Under the pieces are notes generated by a model. The model made no database searches. It was not told the DNA's origin and saw only the letters and a list, made by a program, of their open reading frames with translations. From assembly GCA_946187345.1 (NCBI GenBank), contig CAMHQD010000011.1, positions 1-64,000 of the forward strand: a DNA stretch of 64,000 nt, given 5' to 3'. Both the position numbers and the translations under genes were made by a program. Positions 1-7,981 of the stretch are shown one piece after another (the stretch's first letter is position 1; every line of letters begins with the position of its first letter). Source of the DNA: an uncultured Porphyromonadaceae bacterium (GTDB lineage Bacteria; Bacteroidota; Bacteroidia; Bacteroidales; Muribaculaceae).

Positions 1-1349
1 GTGTGAACTTCATCATCAACACCGCCGGTGACTACACCTTCACCATCAAGGACGGCTACCTGACCGTGACCGGCTGGGCTGATGTTCCCGAACCCGAGCA
101 CAACTATGTGTTGAAGGGCTCGTTCGACGAGTGGGGCGAGGGTATCGCCTTTGCCGAGCAAGAGGACGGCTCATTCGTGGCCGAGCAGAGCCTCGAGGCC
201 GGTGCCGAGTTCAAGGTGATGGACGGCGAGACCTGGCTGGGTGGTGACACTCAGGGCCAGAGCGAGAAGTTCGAGTTGAAGGCCGACTTCAACGTGGTTG
301 AACTGAGCGAGGCCGGTGTGAACTTCATCATCAACACCGCCGGTGACTACACCTTCACCATCAAGGACGGTTATCTGACCGTGACCGGCTGGGCCGAGCA
401 GCCCGTTGCCCCGATTTACGTTCTGGGCAACTGCGTTGGCTCATGGGATCCGACCGTCGGCCAGATGATCGAGGGCAACGTTGGCACCGACGACGATGGC
501 AACAGCCAACTTGAGTACATGGGCGAGATTGAGGTCGTTGACAGTGGCGACGGCTATGGCTACTTCGCCTTCACCCGCCGTCTGGCCGCCGACAACGAGG
601 GCTTCGACGAGATTGCCCAGTACCGCTTCGGCCCGGAGAGCAATGGCGACTTCGAGATCAATAGCGAGATGATCGGCATCGACATCAATATGATTGACGG
701 CTACCAGACCGCCTTCAAGGCACCGGCCGGCATGATTATCAGTTTCGACTACATCGAGAACGGCGACAGCCATGTGCTGCGCGTTTACGGCGATGTGCCT
801 CAGCGTGAGGTTTACGTGCTGGGTCACATCAACGGTCTGAACTTCGTGCCTTTCAACGGCGTGCAGATGACGACCGACGACGGCAACCTCTATGAGGCCA
901 CCGTCACCGTCGACGACATCCAGGACGGCGGCTGGTTCAGTTTCACCACCAAGTTAGCTGTGGAGCAGGACGACAGCGATGCCATGTGGGCCGAGATTGC
1001 CGGCAACCGCTTCACCGCGGTGAGCGAGGGCGACTTCATTGTGATGCCCGAGCAACTTGGCCAGCCCATCAGCCTGACCGAGATTGGCAACTGCCCGAAC
1101 GCAATCAAGATTGCCGCCGGCGAGTGGAAGTTGACTGTTGACATGGGCGCGCGCACCCTCGTCATCGAGGAGAGTGCAAAGAATCCGATGGACGTCAACA
1201 ATGACGGTGTGGTCGATGTGGGTGACGTGAACGCCATCCTCGAGGCCATCCTCAATGAGGACAACAGCGAGCGCTTTGACGTCAACCACGACGGCAACGT
1301 CGACGTGGGTGATGTGAACGCCGTGTTGGGCGCCATCTTGGAGCAGTGA
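1..1349 (+). CDS. Secreted SusE/F-like starch-binding-type protein with C-terminal dockerin (5' end outside window)
   Basis: The reading frame is already open at the left edge; the apparent start at base 3 is an internal valine, because the same segment recurs 105 residues later preceded by Glu-Ala-Gly. What is visible is about 448 residues. It begins with the end of one ~105-residue beta-rich module and a complete second copy (KGSFDEWGEG, FKVMDG, WLGGD), which resembles starch- or glycogen-binding folds. Two modules follow of the kind that begins YVLGNCVGSWDP and YVLGHINGLNFVP, like those of the SusE/F-like protein at 12924-14648. The last ~55 residues form a two-repeat dockerin (DVNNDGVVDVGDVNA, DVNHDGNVDVGDVNA). 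It lies directly upstream of the alpha-amylase on the same strand. A role in binding alpha-glucan outside the cell is inferred from modules and neighbours; the dockerin call is firm. Confidence 0.72.
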   Translation, partial: VNFIINTAGDYTFTIKDGYLTVTGWADVPEPEHNYVLKGSFDEWGEGIAFAEQEDGSFVAEQSLEAGAEFKVMDGETWLGGDTQGQSEKFELKADFNVVELSEAGVNFIINTAGDYTFTIKDGYLTVTGWAEQPVAPIYVLGNCVGSWDPTVGQMIEGNVGTDDDGNSQLEYMGEIEVVDSGDGYGYFAFTRRLAADNEGFDEIAQYRFGPESNGDFEINSEMIGIDINMIDGYQTAFKAPAGMIISFDYIENGDSHVLRVYGDVPQREVYVLGHINGLNFVPFNGVQMTTDDGNLYEATVTVDDIQDGGWFSFTTKLAVEQDDSDAMWAEIAGNRFTAVSEGDFIVMPEQLGQPISLTEIGNCPNAIKIAAGEWKLTVDMGARTLVIEESAKNPMDVNNDGVVDVGDVNAILEAILNEDNSERFDVNHDGNVDVGDVNAVLGAILEQ

Positions 1350-1355
1350 CCATCC

Positions 1356-1427
1356 ATGTAGCATGTAGCGTGTAGCATGTAGCGTGTAGCATGTAGCGTG
1401 TAGCATGTAGCGTGTAGCATGTAACAT
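1356..1427. repeat. Heptanucleotide tandem array (GTAGCAT/GTAGCGT words)
   Basis: About ten consecutive 7-bp words alternate between GTAGCAT and GTAGCGT immediately after the stop codon of the preceding gene. The period is exactly 7. Related words recur at 16429-16468, 16518-16550 and 40821-40836. This is not a CRISPR array because there are no spacers. Confidence 0.9.
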
Positions 1428-1496
1428 ACTGCATCGATAATTCGCCGCGCCATTCCCGCATTGACGGGGGTGGCGCGGTTGTTTTTGATAGGCGAT

Positions 1497-1510
1497 TGCA
1501 ATCGTTTGCA
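1497..1510. promoter_or_regulatory. LacI-family-type operator upstream of alpha-amylase
   Basis: TGCAATCGTTTGCA is a 14-bp near-perfect palindrome with a central CG, the form typical of LacI-family operators. It ends exactly 55 bp upstream of the -7 box at 1566. Near-identical sites sit at the same spacing before the genes at 12711 and 14648. The regulator itself is not in this window. Confidence 0.68.
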
Positions 1511-1565
1511 CTATTTTTAATTAAAACGTAACGGAATAAAACGGCAATCATTAAATAAAAAAGAG

Positions 1566-1573
1566 TAAATTTG
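1566..1573 (+). promoter_or_regulatory. Bacteroidota-type -7 box (TAAATTTG) for alpha-amylase
   Basis: TAAATTTG matches the TAnnTTTG consensus, 40 bp before the amylase start codon. No convincing -33 TTTG lies 19-21 bp upstream, which fits a promoter that needs an activator bound at the upstream palindrome. Confidence 0.6.
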
Positions 1574-1613
1574 TGGCATACAAAAACCAAACTATTATTA
1601 CCATTAAGCGCTT

Positions 1614-3734
1614 ATGAAGAAATTTGCTACTTTGATTGCAGCCGCTGCGCTGCCTGCCATGATGTGGGCGCAGGGCTGGCCCGCCAACTACGGCGGCGTG
1701 ATGCTTCAAGGTTTCTACTGGGACAGTTACGGCGAGACAAGTTGGCTGTCGCTGGAGGCCGATGTCGACAACCTGGCCGAGGCGTTTGACCTCATCTGGA
1801 TCCCCCAGAGCGGCAACTGCGGCGGCCAGTCGATGGGCTACAACCCCAAGTTCTGGTTCTCCAACTACGACAGCTCGTTCGGCTACGAATATGAGCTCCG
1901 CTCGATGATCAAGACCTTCAAGGATCACGGTATCGGCACCATCGCCGACGTTGTTATCAACCACCGCCAGACCAGGGGGGACGAGAACAACTGGACCAAC
2001 TTTGTCGAGGAGACCTACAACGGCAAGACCTACACGATGACCAGCAAGGACATCTGCAAGGATGATGACGGCGGCGAGACGGCCAAGCACCTGCAGCCGG
2101 GCGAGACGCTGGGCGCCTATGACACCGGCGAGGACTGGAGCGGCGAGCGCGACCTGGACCACACCAGCACCAACGTGCAGAACACCGTCAAGGACTACCT
2201 CTATATGCTCATCAACGACTACGGCTACGCCGGCTTCCGTTACGACATGGTGCGCGGCTACAAGGCCAGTTACACCAAGATGTATAACGAGTATTCCAAG
2301 CCGCAGTTCAGCGTGGGCGAGAACTGGAGCGGTACGAGCACCATCAGCAGTTGGATTGACGGCACCGGCAGCACGAGCGCGGCCTTTGACTTCCAGTTCC
2401 GCTACGTTTGCCGCAACGCCTTCAACGACGGCAATATGGGCAAACTCAACGCTCAAAACGAGGGCAACTGGCCCCTCATCAGCCAGAGTTATCAGGGCGG
2501 CAAGTATCGCCGTTACGCCGTGACGTTTGTCGAGAACCACGACACGCAGTACCGCGACGCCAGCAACCCTCTTGACCCGATCAAGAAGGACACCATTGCC
2601 GCCAACGCTTACCTGCTGGCTATGCCCGGCACGCCTTGTGTGTTCTATCCCCACTGGAAAGCCTACAAGCAGGAGATTAAGGCCTTGAGCGCGGCCCGCA
2701 AGTTGGCCGGTGTCCACAATATGAGCACCTACCAGTTGAAGGCCAGCACGTCGGCTCGCCTCGCGATGGCCGTCCAGGGCACCAAGGGTAAACTCACCGT
2801 GTGCGTCGGCAAGACCGCCGGCACCTACACCCTAAGTGGTTTCACCGAGATCTTGAGTGGCTACCACTACAAGTATCTGCTCGAGAACAGCGCCGAGGTC
2901 GCTTGGGTTGACCTGCCCAGCGGACAGTATAAACTGAGCGACAAGAAGCGTGCCAAACTCGTTGCCGTCAGCGCTACCAGCGGTGCCCAGATTGTCTACA
3001 CCACCGATGGCAGCAACCCCACCGCGAGCAACGGCACCAAGGTTGCCAGCGGCACCTATGTCGACATCAACAAGGAGATGACCCTCAAGGCCGGCCTGCT
3101 CGTGGGCGGCACGGTGAAGAACATCTGCACCCGCGAGTACAAGATCAAGGCCGAGTTTGTGCCCTACAGCGTCACCGTCTATCTCAAGGATCCGATGACC
3201 AGCGACGCCAAGTGGGAGAACGTCAACTACTACATCTGGAGCGCCGCCAACAACAACGAGCAACTCATGGGCGACTGGCCCGGCACCCAGGTGACCGACA
3301 CCAAGGTGGTGGACGGCGTGAAGTACTACTACAAGACGTTTGACTACACGATGGAGGACTACTACATCCAGGCCGTGTTCAACAACGGTGTGGACCCGAA
3401 AAGCACCGACCCGAAGAATGTCCAGAGCGACGACACGCCTCGCATCTATGCCGACGCCGTGTTTGCCCTCGGTGACCTCAACGCCGCCAATGGTCACTAC
3501 CGCATCCAGAACATCACCAGCGATGAACTCGTCAAGAAGTTGGCCGCTGCCGGTGGTGAGAGCGGCAACAAGTTTGACGTCAACAGCGACGGCAAGGTCG
3601 ACGTGGGCGACGTGAACGCCGTGCTCGCGGCAATCCTCGCCGGCGACAAGAGCGCCAAGTTTGACGTGAACGGTGACAACAAGGTTGATGTTGGCGATGT
3701 GAACGCCATCCTCGACGAGATTCTCAAGCAGTAA
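1614..3734 (+). CDS. Secreted GH13 alpha-amylase with CBM26-like and dockerin domains
   Basis: Hydrolyses internal alpha-1,4 bonds of starch, outside the cytoplasm. The 706-residue product has a signal peptide (1-20, ending MMWAQ) and a GH13 barrel with DVVINH (112-117), nucleophile D211 (GFRYDMV), acid/base E236 (VGENW) and transition-state D310 (FVENHD), so it should be active. Residues ~450-515 resemble a chitobiase C-terminal-type domain (VYTTDGSNPT). Residues ~517-620 resemble a CBM26 starch-binding module (YLKDP, YYIWSAANN, MGDWPGT). The C-terminus (654-704) is a two-repeat dockerin. A LacI-type operator and -7 box precede it. It has no lipobox, so surface retention would depend on the dockerin or another partner (inference). 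Catalytic residues and domains are read directly; substrate is inferred from family and neighbours. Confidence 0.93.
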   Translation: MKKFATLIAAAALPAMMWAQGWPANYGGVMLQGFYWDSYGETSWLSLEADVDNLAEAFDLIWIPQSGNCGGQSMGYNPKFWFSNYDSSFGYEYELRSMIKTFKDHGIGTIADVVINHRQTRGDENNWTNFVEETYNGKTYTMTSKDICKDDDGGETAKHLQPGETLGAYDTGEDWSGERDLDHTSTNVQNTVKDYLYMLINDYGYAGFRYDMVRGYKASYTKMYNEYSKPQFSVGENWSGTSTISSWIDGTGSTSAAFDFQFRYVCRNAFNDGNMGKLNAQNEGNWPLISQSYQGGKYRRYAVTFVENHDTQYRDASNPLDPIKKDTIAANAYLLAMPGTPCVFYPHWKAYKQEIKALSAARKLAGVHNMSTYQLKASTSARLAMAVQGTKGKLTVCVGKTAGTYTLSGFTEILSGYHYKYLLENSAEVAWVDLPSGQYKLSDKKRAKLVAVSATSGAQIVYTTDGSNPTASNGTKVASGTYVDINKEMTLKAGLLVGGTVKNICTREYKIKAEFVPYSVTVYLKDPMTSDAKWENVNYYIWSAANNNEQLMGDWPGTQVTDTKVVDGVKYYYKTFDYTMEDYYIQAVFNNGVDPKSTDPKNVQSDDTPRIYADAVFALGDLNAANGHYRIQNITSDELVKKLAAAGGESGNKFDVNSDGKVDVGDVNAVLAAILAGDKSAKFDVNGDNKVDVGDVNAILDEILKQ

Positions 3735-3762
3735 AGAGAAAGTCCTCCACCAACCCCTTACT

Positions 3763-3788
3763 TGTAGGGCCTGGCCTTGGCCTGGCCG
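3763..3788. repeat. GTAGGGCCTGGCC-type intergenic repeat
   Basis: A 26-bp G+C-rich quasi-palindrome (core GGCCTGGCCTTGGCCTGGCC) between the amylase and galactanase genes. The identical 26 bases occur in frame inside the ABC-F gene at 31442-31467, and a diverged palindromic form lies at 16469-16518. Confidence 0.85.
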
Positions 3789-3816
3789 TTGGGGATAAGG
3801 GAGAGTTTCAATTCTT

Positions 3817-3884
3817 CTTGTAGGGACAAAATTTATTCTGCTACACCCACCGAAAGTGGGCAGAATAAATTCTGCCCCTACAAG
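3817..3884. repeat. Palindromic intergenic element (REP-like)
   Basis: An inverted repeat whose arms carry CTTGTAGGG...AATTTATTCTGC and their complements around a short central hairpin (CCCACCGAAAGTGGG). A related copy follows deoD at 35335-35387. It could form a terminator-like hairpin between the amylase and GH53 genes, or be a non-autonomous repeat. Confidence 0.75.
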
Positions 3885-3938
3885 CATTAAACAATCGACA
3901 ACTAAAATCATTAGACTAACTACCATACCCAAGAAACG

Positions 3939-5213
3939 ATGAAGAAACTATTCAGTATTATCGTCCTGATGGCCGTGGCCGCGATGAGCGTGGCTTGGGC
4001 CGCCGGACCGCTCAAGGCTGCCGGCCCCTACCGCCACCTTGACGTGAACTTTGACAACCACATCGACGTTGGCGACGTGAACTTGCTGCTCGATGCCATC
4101 CTCAACGGCCACAGCGACCCCGCCGAGGGCGAGGAGCCCGAGGAGGAAGACCTGTTGCTGGCTGGCGGCGACATCTCGCTGCTGCCCAGTTACGCCGCCA
4201 CATCGGTGCAATACCTTGACTACGACGGCCAACTCATCAACAGCGGCAACACGCTCACCGACGTGATTGGCTTCCTCACCGCCGAGGGCTGGAACGCGGC
4301 GCGTGTGCGCCTGTTTGTTGACCCGTCGCAGGCCAGCGCGGACGACGTTGGTCAGGGCGTGCGCCAAGACCTCGAGTATGTCACCGGTCTGGGCAAGGCC
4401 ATCAAGGCCGCCGGCATGAAGTTTGTGCTCGACTTCCACTATAGCGACAGTTGGGCCGACCCCGTCAAGCAGTTCACTCCCGCCGCATGGGTTGGTCAGA
4501 CTGACGAGGAACTCGCCGTGACCATCTACAACTACACCAAGAGTTGCCTCAACACGCTCATCGAGGCCGGTGCCACGCCCGACTATATCCAGACGGGTAA
4601 CGAGATCTCTTACGGCATCCTGTGGGGCAAGCAGGGCGGCACTTACGTCAAGGCCGACAACGAGGCCGGTTGGGAGCGCTTCCGCACTCTCGAGGCTCAA
4701 GCCATCAAGGCCTGCCGCGAGGTGTGCCCCAAGGCCAAGATTATCATCCACACCGAGTTGGTGCGCAACATCAACCTGCTGCGCAACTACTACAACAACG
4801 TCAACAGCCTCGACTACGACATCATCGGCTTGAGTTACTACCCCTACTACCACGGCCTGCTGCCGCAGTTGGAGAGCGCGCTGTCGGCTATGGAGACCGC
4901 CCATCCCGATAAGGACATCATGATCATGGAGACCGGTTACTTCCACATTTGGCAAGCCGACGACGTGAAGTATGACTACTCGGCCACCTATCCCATCAGC
5001 GCCGAGGGCCAGAAGGCGTTCACCGAGGCTCTGGTGGCATTGCTCAAGGAGCATCAGAACGTTAAGGGCCTCTTCTGGTGGTTCCCGGAGGCCAACGATG
5101 GCGGCCTGTGGCCCAACCAGGTGCGCACCGACTGGTACAACGCCGGCTTGTGGGACAACCAGACCCACTACGCCATGCCCGCCATCAAGAGCGTAGGCGA
5201 CTTCGCCAAGTAA
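3939..5213 (+). CDS. GH53 endo-beta-1,4-galactanase with N-terminal half-dockerin
   Basis: Predicted to cleave beta-1,4-galactan (arabinogalactan type I side chains of pectin). The 424-residue protein has a signal peptide (~1-22), then a single dockerin-type calcium-binding repeat (residues 34-57, DVNFDNHIDVGDVN), an acidic linker (EGEEPEEED) and the GH53 barrel from ~76. Diagnostic motifs are DFHYSDSWADP (165-175), acid/base E222 in QTGNEIS and nucleophile E331 in MIMETGY. It lies 204 bp downstream of the amylase without a recognisable TAnnTTTG box of its own, so read-through or an unseen promoter must serve it. Only one dockerin repeat at the N-terminus is unusual, since dockerins normally have two repeats near the C-terminus. 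Confidence 0.92.
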   Translation: MKKLFSIIVLMAVAAMSVAWAAGPLKAAGPYRHLDVNFDNHIDVGDVNLLLDAILNGHSDPAEGEEPEEEDLLLAGGDISLLPSYAATSVQYLDYDGQLINSGNTLTDVIGFLTAEGWNAARVRLFVDPSQASADDVGQGVRQDLEYVTGLGKAIKAAGMKFVLDFHYSDSWADPVKQFTPAAWVGQTDEELAVTIYNYTKSCLNTLIEAGATPDYIQTGNEISYGILWGKQGGTYVKADNEAGWERFRTLEAQAIKACREVCPKAKIIIHTELVRNINLLRNYYNNVNSLDYDIIGLSYYPYYHGLLPQLESALSAMETAHPDKDIMIMETGYFHIWQADDVKYDYSATYPISAEGQKAFTEALVALLKEHQNVKGLFWWFPEANDGGLWPNQVRTDWYNAGLWDNQTHYAMPAIKSVGDFAK

Positions 5214-5238
5214 CCCGAGCGCCCCTTTTCTTTCTTTA

Positions 5239-5309
5239 TACAACACAACCCATGTCCAATCCATCTGCCGGCTAACGCCGGTCAGAGGATGGACATGGGT
5301 TGTGTTGTA
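5239..5309. terminator. Long hairpin between convergent genes
   Basis: Perfect 19-bp arms (5239-5257 and 5291-5309, TACAACACAACCCATGTCC and its complement) enclose a smaller GCCGG stem. It lies between the plus-strand galactanase and the minus-strand TM2 gene, so it probably ends transcription from both sides. Confidence 0.75.
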
Positions 5310-5333
5310 CCCTATTGGGTCGAGGATTTCCGG

Positions 5334-5813
5334 TTAGAAGAGGGGAAGGGCGGATTGGGTGTAGACGTATTTTTGCTCAAAGGAGGCTTGGTCCATGGTG
5401 AGCATGATGACGCCCTGGATGAGCATGACGAGTGGCCAGATGCCGCAGGTGATGAAACTCAACAGGATTGAGAGGAATCCGGCGGCGGTGTGGCCGAGGT
5501 AGAAGTAGTGTACGCCGAGGCCGCCGATGAGGATGGCGAGCAGGCCGGCGACGCCGCGGCTCTTGCCGGAGGGCCCGGGGTCGAAGACACCGGGCTGGGC
5601 CGGACCGTAGGCGTACTGCGGCTGGCCATACTGCGGCTGCTGCGGGCCGTATTGTGGCGGCTGTTGTGGGCCGTATTTGGGCGGCTGCTGCGGTTGCGGC
5701 GGAATGGTGGTGGCCACGTTGAACTTCTCGCCACAGATGGGGCAAGTGACCTGGTTGGCGGGCTGTGGCAATGTGAACTGCTGTCCGCACTTGGGGCATT
5801 GAAATTGTATCAT
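5334..5813 (-). CDS. Zinc-ribbon / TM2-domain membrane protein
   Basis: About 159 residues. The N-terminus carries two CxxC knuckles (CPKCG, CPICG) of an MJ0042-type zinc ribbon. A Pro/Gln/Tyr-rich linker follows (QPPQYGPQQPQYG), then a TM2 domain with GVAGLLAILIGGLGVHYFYLG and a second hydrophobic segment. I chose the start at 5813 (MIQFQCPKCG), because the upstream extension is encoded by a heptamer-like repeat (5822-5856). The plan of a small soluble sensor, P/Q-rich linker and two-helix membrane tail is shared with the two proteins at 24211-26181. TM2 proteins are widespread in bacteria without a settled function. Confidence 0.82.
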   Translation of the reverse strand: MIQFQCPKCGQQFTLPQPANQVTCPICGEKFNVATTIPPQPQQPPKYGPQQPPQYGPQQPQYGQPQYAYGPAQPGVFDPGPSGKSRGVAGLLAILIGGLGVHYFYLGHTAAGFLSILLSFITCGIWPLVMLIQGVIMLTMDQASFEQKYVYTQSALPLF

Positions 5814-5821
5814 TGTCGTAT

Positions 5822-5856
5822 GAAAGGTTGAGAGTTGAGAGGTTGAGGGTTGAGCC
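5822..5856. repeat. Heptamer-like array (GAGAGTT/GAGGGTT words)
   Basis: Consecutive words of about 7 bp (GTTGAGA, GTTGAGG) lie just upstream of the TM2 gene start. The period matches the other intergenic heptamer arrays although the word differs. Confidence 0.6.
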
Positions 5857-5900
5857 TCGCGCTCCCGCACTCGGGATTAATGCTCTTTGTTTTTGATTAG

Positions 5901-5928
5901 CAAAAAGCGTGCCACTCCCGTGGTACGC
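5901..5928 (-). terminator. Rho-independent terminator after the SusA-like gene
   Basis: Read on the minus strand, a GCGTACCAC/GTGGCACGC hairpin (5907-5928) is followed by a run of five T, 28 bases after the stop codon of the SusA-like gene. It separates the malQ-pulA-susA group from the TM2 gene. Confidence 0.72.
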
Positions 5929-5955
5929 GACTGCGTCGCGCAATACACAACTTTT

Positions 5956-7869
5956 TTACAACTCGAGGATGAGGGTGGCGCGCGGCGGCAGGGTGACGTC
6001 GCGCGAGAGGTCGACTGTTGTGCCTGTTGGGATGTCGCGGGCGGAGTTGCGGCCGGCGATGACTTCGGCGTAGCGTGCCACGTGGAGGGGCTTCTGCTCG
6101 TTGGTGCCGTTGACGACGGTGAGCACGGTGCGGCCGCCGCCGCGTCGGGCGATGACGTAAACGCCATCGACGGGAATGAACTGTGTCATCTTGCCGCCGA
6201 TGATGGCGGGGTTGTTCTGCCGCCAATGCAGCACACGGCTTAGCCATTGGAACATATCCTGCTCGGCGGCGTTGCGTCCGTCGGCGGTGAAGCAGTCGCG
6301 CTCGTCGCCGGGGAAGCCGCCGGGGAAGTCGCGTCGGACGTCGCCGTCGGTGCGCTGCTTGGTGCCGTTCATGAGGATTTCGGTGCCGTAATAAAGTTGC
6401 GGGATGCGGCGGATGGTGAGCAGCAGCGCGAGGGCTTGCTTGAGTGCCTTGTCGTCCTTGGTGTCGCGCAGGAAGCGGTCGGTGTCGTGGTTGTCGACAA
6501 ACGCCATGACGTTGTCCGGGTCGGGATAGAGGTAGTCAAAGGCAAGGCTGTTGTAGAGGCGGTTGAAGCCTCGCCACCAGCCGTCGGTGACCTCGGTGCG
6601 CGCGCTATCGACCTTCTCGTGGAAGGAGAAGTCCATGACGGTTTTGAGATAACTCTCGGCTGGGGCGTTGGGGCTGCCCTTTTGCCATGTGGCGGTGTAG
6701 GCCGGCTGCTCGACCCACGTCTCGCCGACGACGTTAAAGTTGGGGTATTCGGTGTCTAACGCTTTCATCCACCGCGCCATGGCGTCGGCGTAGGCGTAGG
6801 GGTAGGTGTCCATGCGTATGCCATCGATGCCCACGGTCTCAATCCACCAGACGCTGTTTTGAATCAGGTAGGTCATCACGTGTGGGTTGCGCTGGTTGAG
6901 GTCGGGCATGGTGGGCACGAACCAGCCCTCGACGGTCTCGCGCAGGTCAATCTCGCTGGCGTAGGGGTCGAGGACGGGCGTGAGTTTGTAGGAAGTCTGG
7001 AGGTAGTCGGTGCCGCGGGTGTCGGCGCGCCGCTTGTCGCTACGCTGGTCGAGCCACCGGTCGGTGTTGAACCAGTCTGTGGCGGGTCTGTCGGCGACCC
7101 AGGGGTGCTCAAAGCCGCAGTGGTTGAAAATCATGTCCATGACCACCTTGAGGCCACGGGCGTGGGCCTCGTCGGTGAGGCGGCGGTACTCGTCGTTGGT
7201 GCCGAAGCGCGGGTCAACGCGGTAGTAGTCGGTGGTGGCATAGCCGTGATAGGTGCTGAAAGCGTGTCCGTCGGGCGAGTCGTTCTCGAGCACGGGCGTG
7301 AGCCACAGGGCGGTGACGCCCAGATCGTTGAAGTAGTCGAGATGGCGGCGAATGCCCTCGAGGTCGCCACCGTGTCGCAGGCTTGGCTGCGAGCGGTCGC
7401 ACTTGTATTGCCGCATGCCGGGCAGTTGGTCGTTGGAGGTGTCGCCGTTGGCGAAGCGGTCGGGCATGAGCATATAGAGGACATCGGCGTTGGTGAAGCC
7501 GCGCCGCTCGGTGCCCGGCTTCTCGCGCTGCTTGAGTTCGTATGGGACCAGCATCTCGATTGGCGCCTGCTTGAAACGCAGTTCCATTGTGCCGGGCTTG
7601 GCATCCTTGACATTGAGGTAGATGAGGAGGTAGTTGTCGCTGCCGTCGAGGCGGACGATGCTGTCGACTGTGACGCCCGGATAGTTGACGCTGAAGTCGG
7701 CCGTCTTGAGGTCAAAGCCGCTGACCATGAGTTGCAGCGAGGGATTGTTGAGGCCGCAGTACCAATACGGTGGGTCGATGCGGTCCACCTTGAAGTCTCT
7801 TGAGGGCGGGATGGTCGCCGTGGCGGCGAGCGTGGCCGTCAGCGCCGCTATTGTGAGAAATCGTCTCAT
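5956..7869 (-). CDS. susA: SusA-like neopullulanase/cyclomaltodextrinase (GH13)
   Basis: Hydrolyses maltodextrin, pullulan or cyclodextrin, probably in the periplasm, giving maltose-sized products. The start at 7869 gives 637 residues with signal peptide MRRFLTIAAL...; a longer in-frame extension runs through an intergenic repeat and is rejected. Residues ~28-110 form a cyclomaltodextrinase-type N-terminal domain, then comes the GH13 barrel with MDMIFNH (244-250), nucleophile D354 (GIRMDTY), acid/base E383 (VGETW) and D462 (FVDNHD), then a C-terminal beta domain. Length is close to B. thetaiotaomicron SusA (617). It is the last of three alpha-glucan genes on this strand and has its own terminator at 5901-5928. 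The symbol reflects family resemblance, not proven orthology. Confidence 0.9.
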   Translation of the reverse strand: MRRFLTIAALTATLAATATIPPSRDFKVDRIDPPYWYCGLNNPSLQLMVSGFDLKTADFSVNYPGVTVDSIVRLDGSDNYLLIYLNVKDAKPGTMELRFKQAPIEMLVPYELKQREKPGTERRGFTNADVLYMLMPDRFANGDTSNDQLPGMRQYKCDRSQPSLRHGGDLEGIRRHLDYFNDLGVTALWLTPVLENDSPDGHAFSTYHGYATTDYYRVDPRFGTNDEYRRLTDEAHARGLKVVMDMIFNHCGFEHPWVADRPATDWFNTDRWLDQRSDKRRADTRGTDYLQTSYKLTPVLDPYASEIDLRETVEGWFVPTMPDLNQRNPHVMTYLIQNSVWWIETVGIDGIRMDTYPYAYADAMARWMKALDTEYPNFNVVGETWVEQPAYTATWQKGSPNAPAESYLKTVMDFSFHEKVDSARTEVTDGWWRGFNRLYNSLAFDYLYPDPDNVMAFVDNHDTDRFLRDTKDDKALKQALALLLTIRRIPQLYYGTEILMNGTKQRTDGDVRRDFPGGFPGDERDCFTADGRNAAEQDMFQWLSRVLHWRQNNPAIIGGKMTQFIPVDGVYVIARRGGGRTVLTVVNGTNEQKPLHVARYAEVIAGRNSARDIPTGTTVDLSRDVTLPPRATLILEL

Positions 7870-7892
7870 AAAATTAAAAGATAAGAATTGAA

Positions 7893-7977
7893 GGCCTCCC
7901 CCCACCCCTCCTAAAGGAGGGGTGTTTGCCGTTGTGGCAATATAGCTCCCCTCCTTTAGGAGGGGTGGGGGGAGGCC
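7893..7977. repeat. Palindromic CCTCCTTTAGGAGG element
   Basis: Near-perfect 30-bp arms (7893-7922 and 7948-7977), each itself palindromic (CCCCTCCTTTAGGAGGGG), fill the gap between pullulanase and the SusA-like gene. Related copies lie at 14700-14735 and, in frame inside a glycosyltransferase gene, at 54679-54715. Confidence 0.88.
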
Positions 7978-7981
7978 GTAA

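Noticed and set aside
1356..1427. Possible CRISPR array
   Set aside because: The 7-bp words are contiguous, with no spacers, no 25-40-bp direct repeat and no cas genes anywhere in the window.
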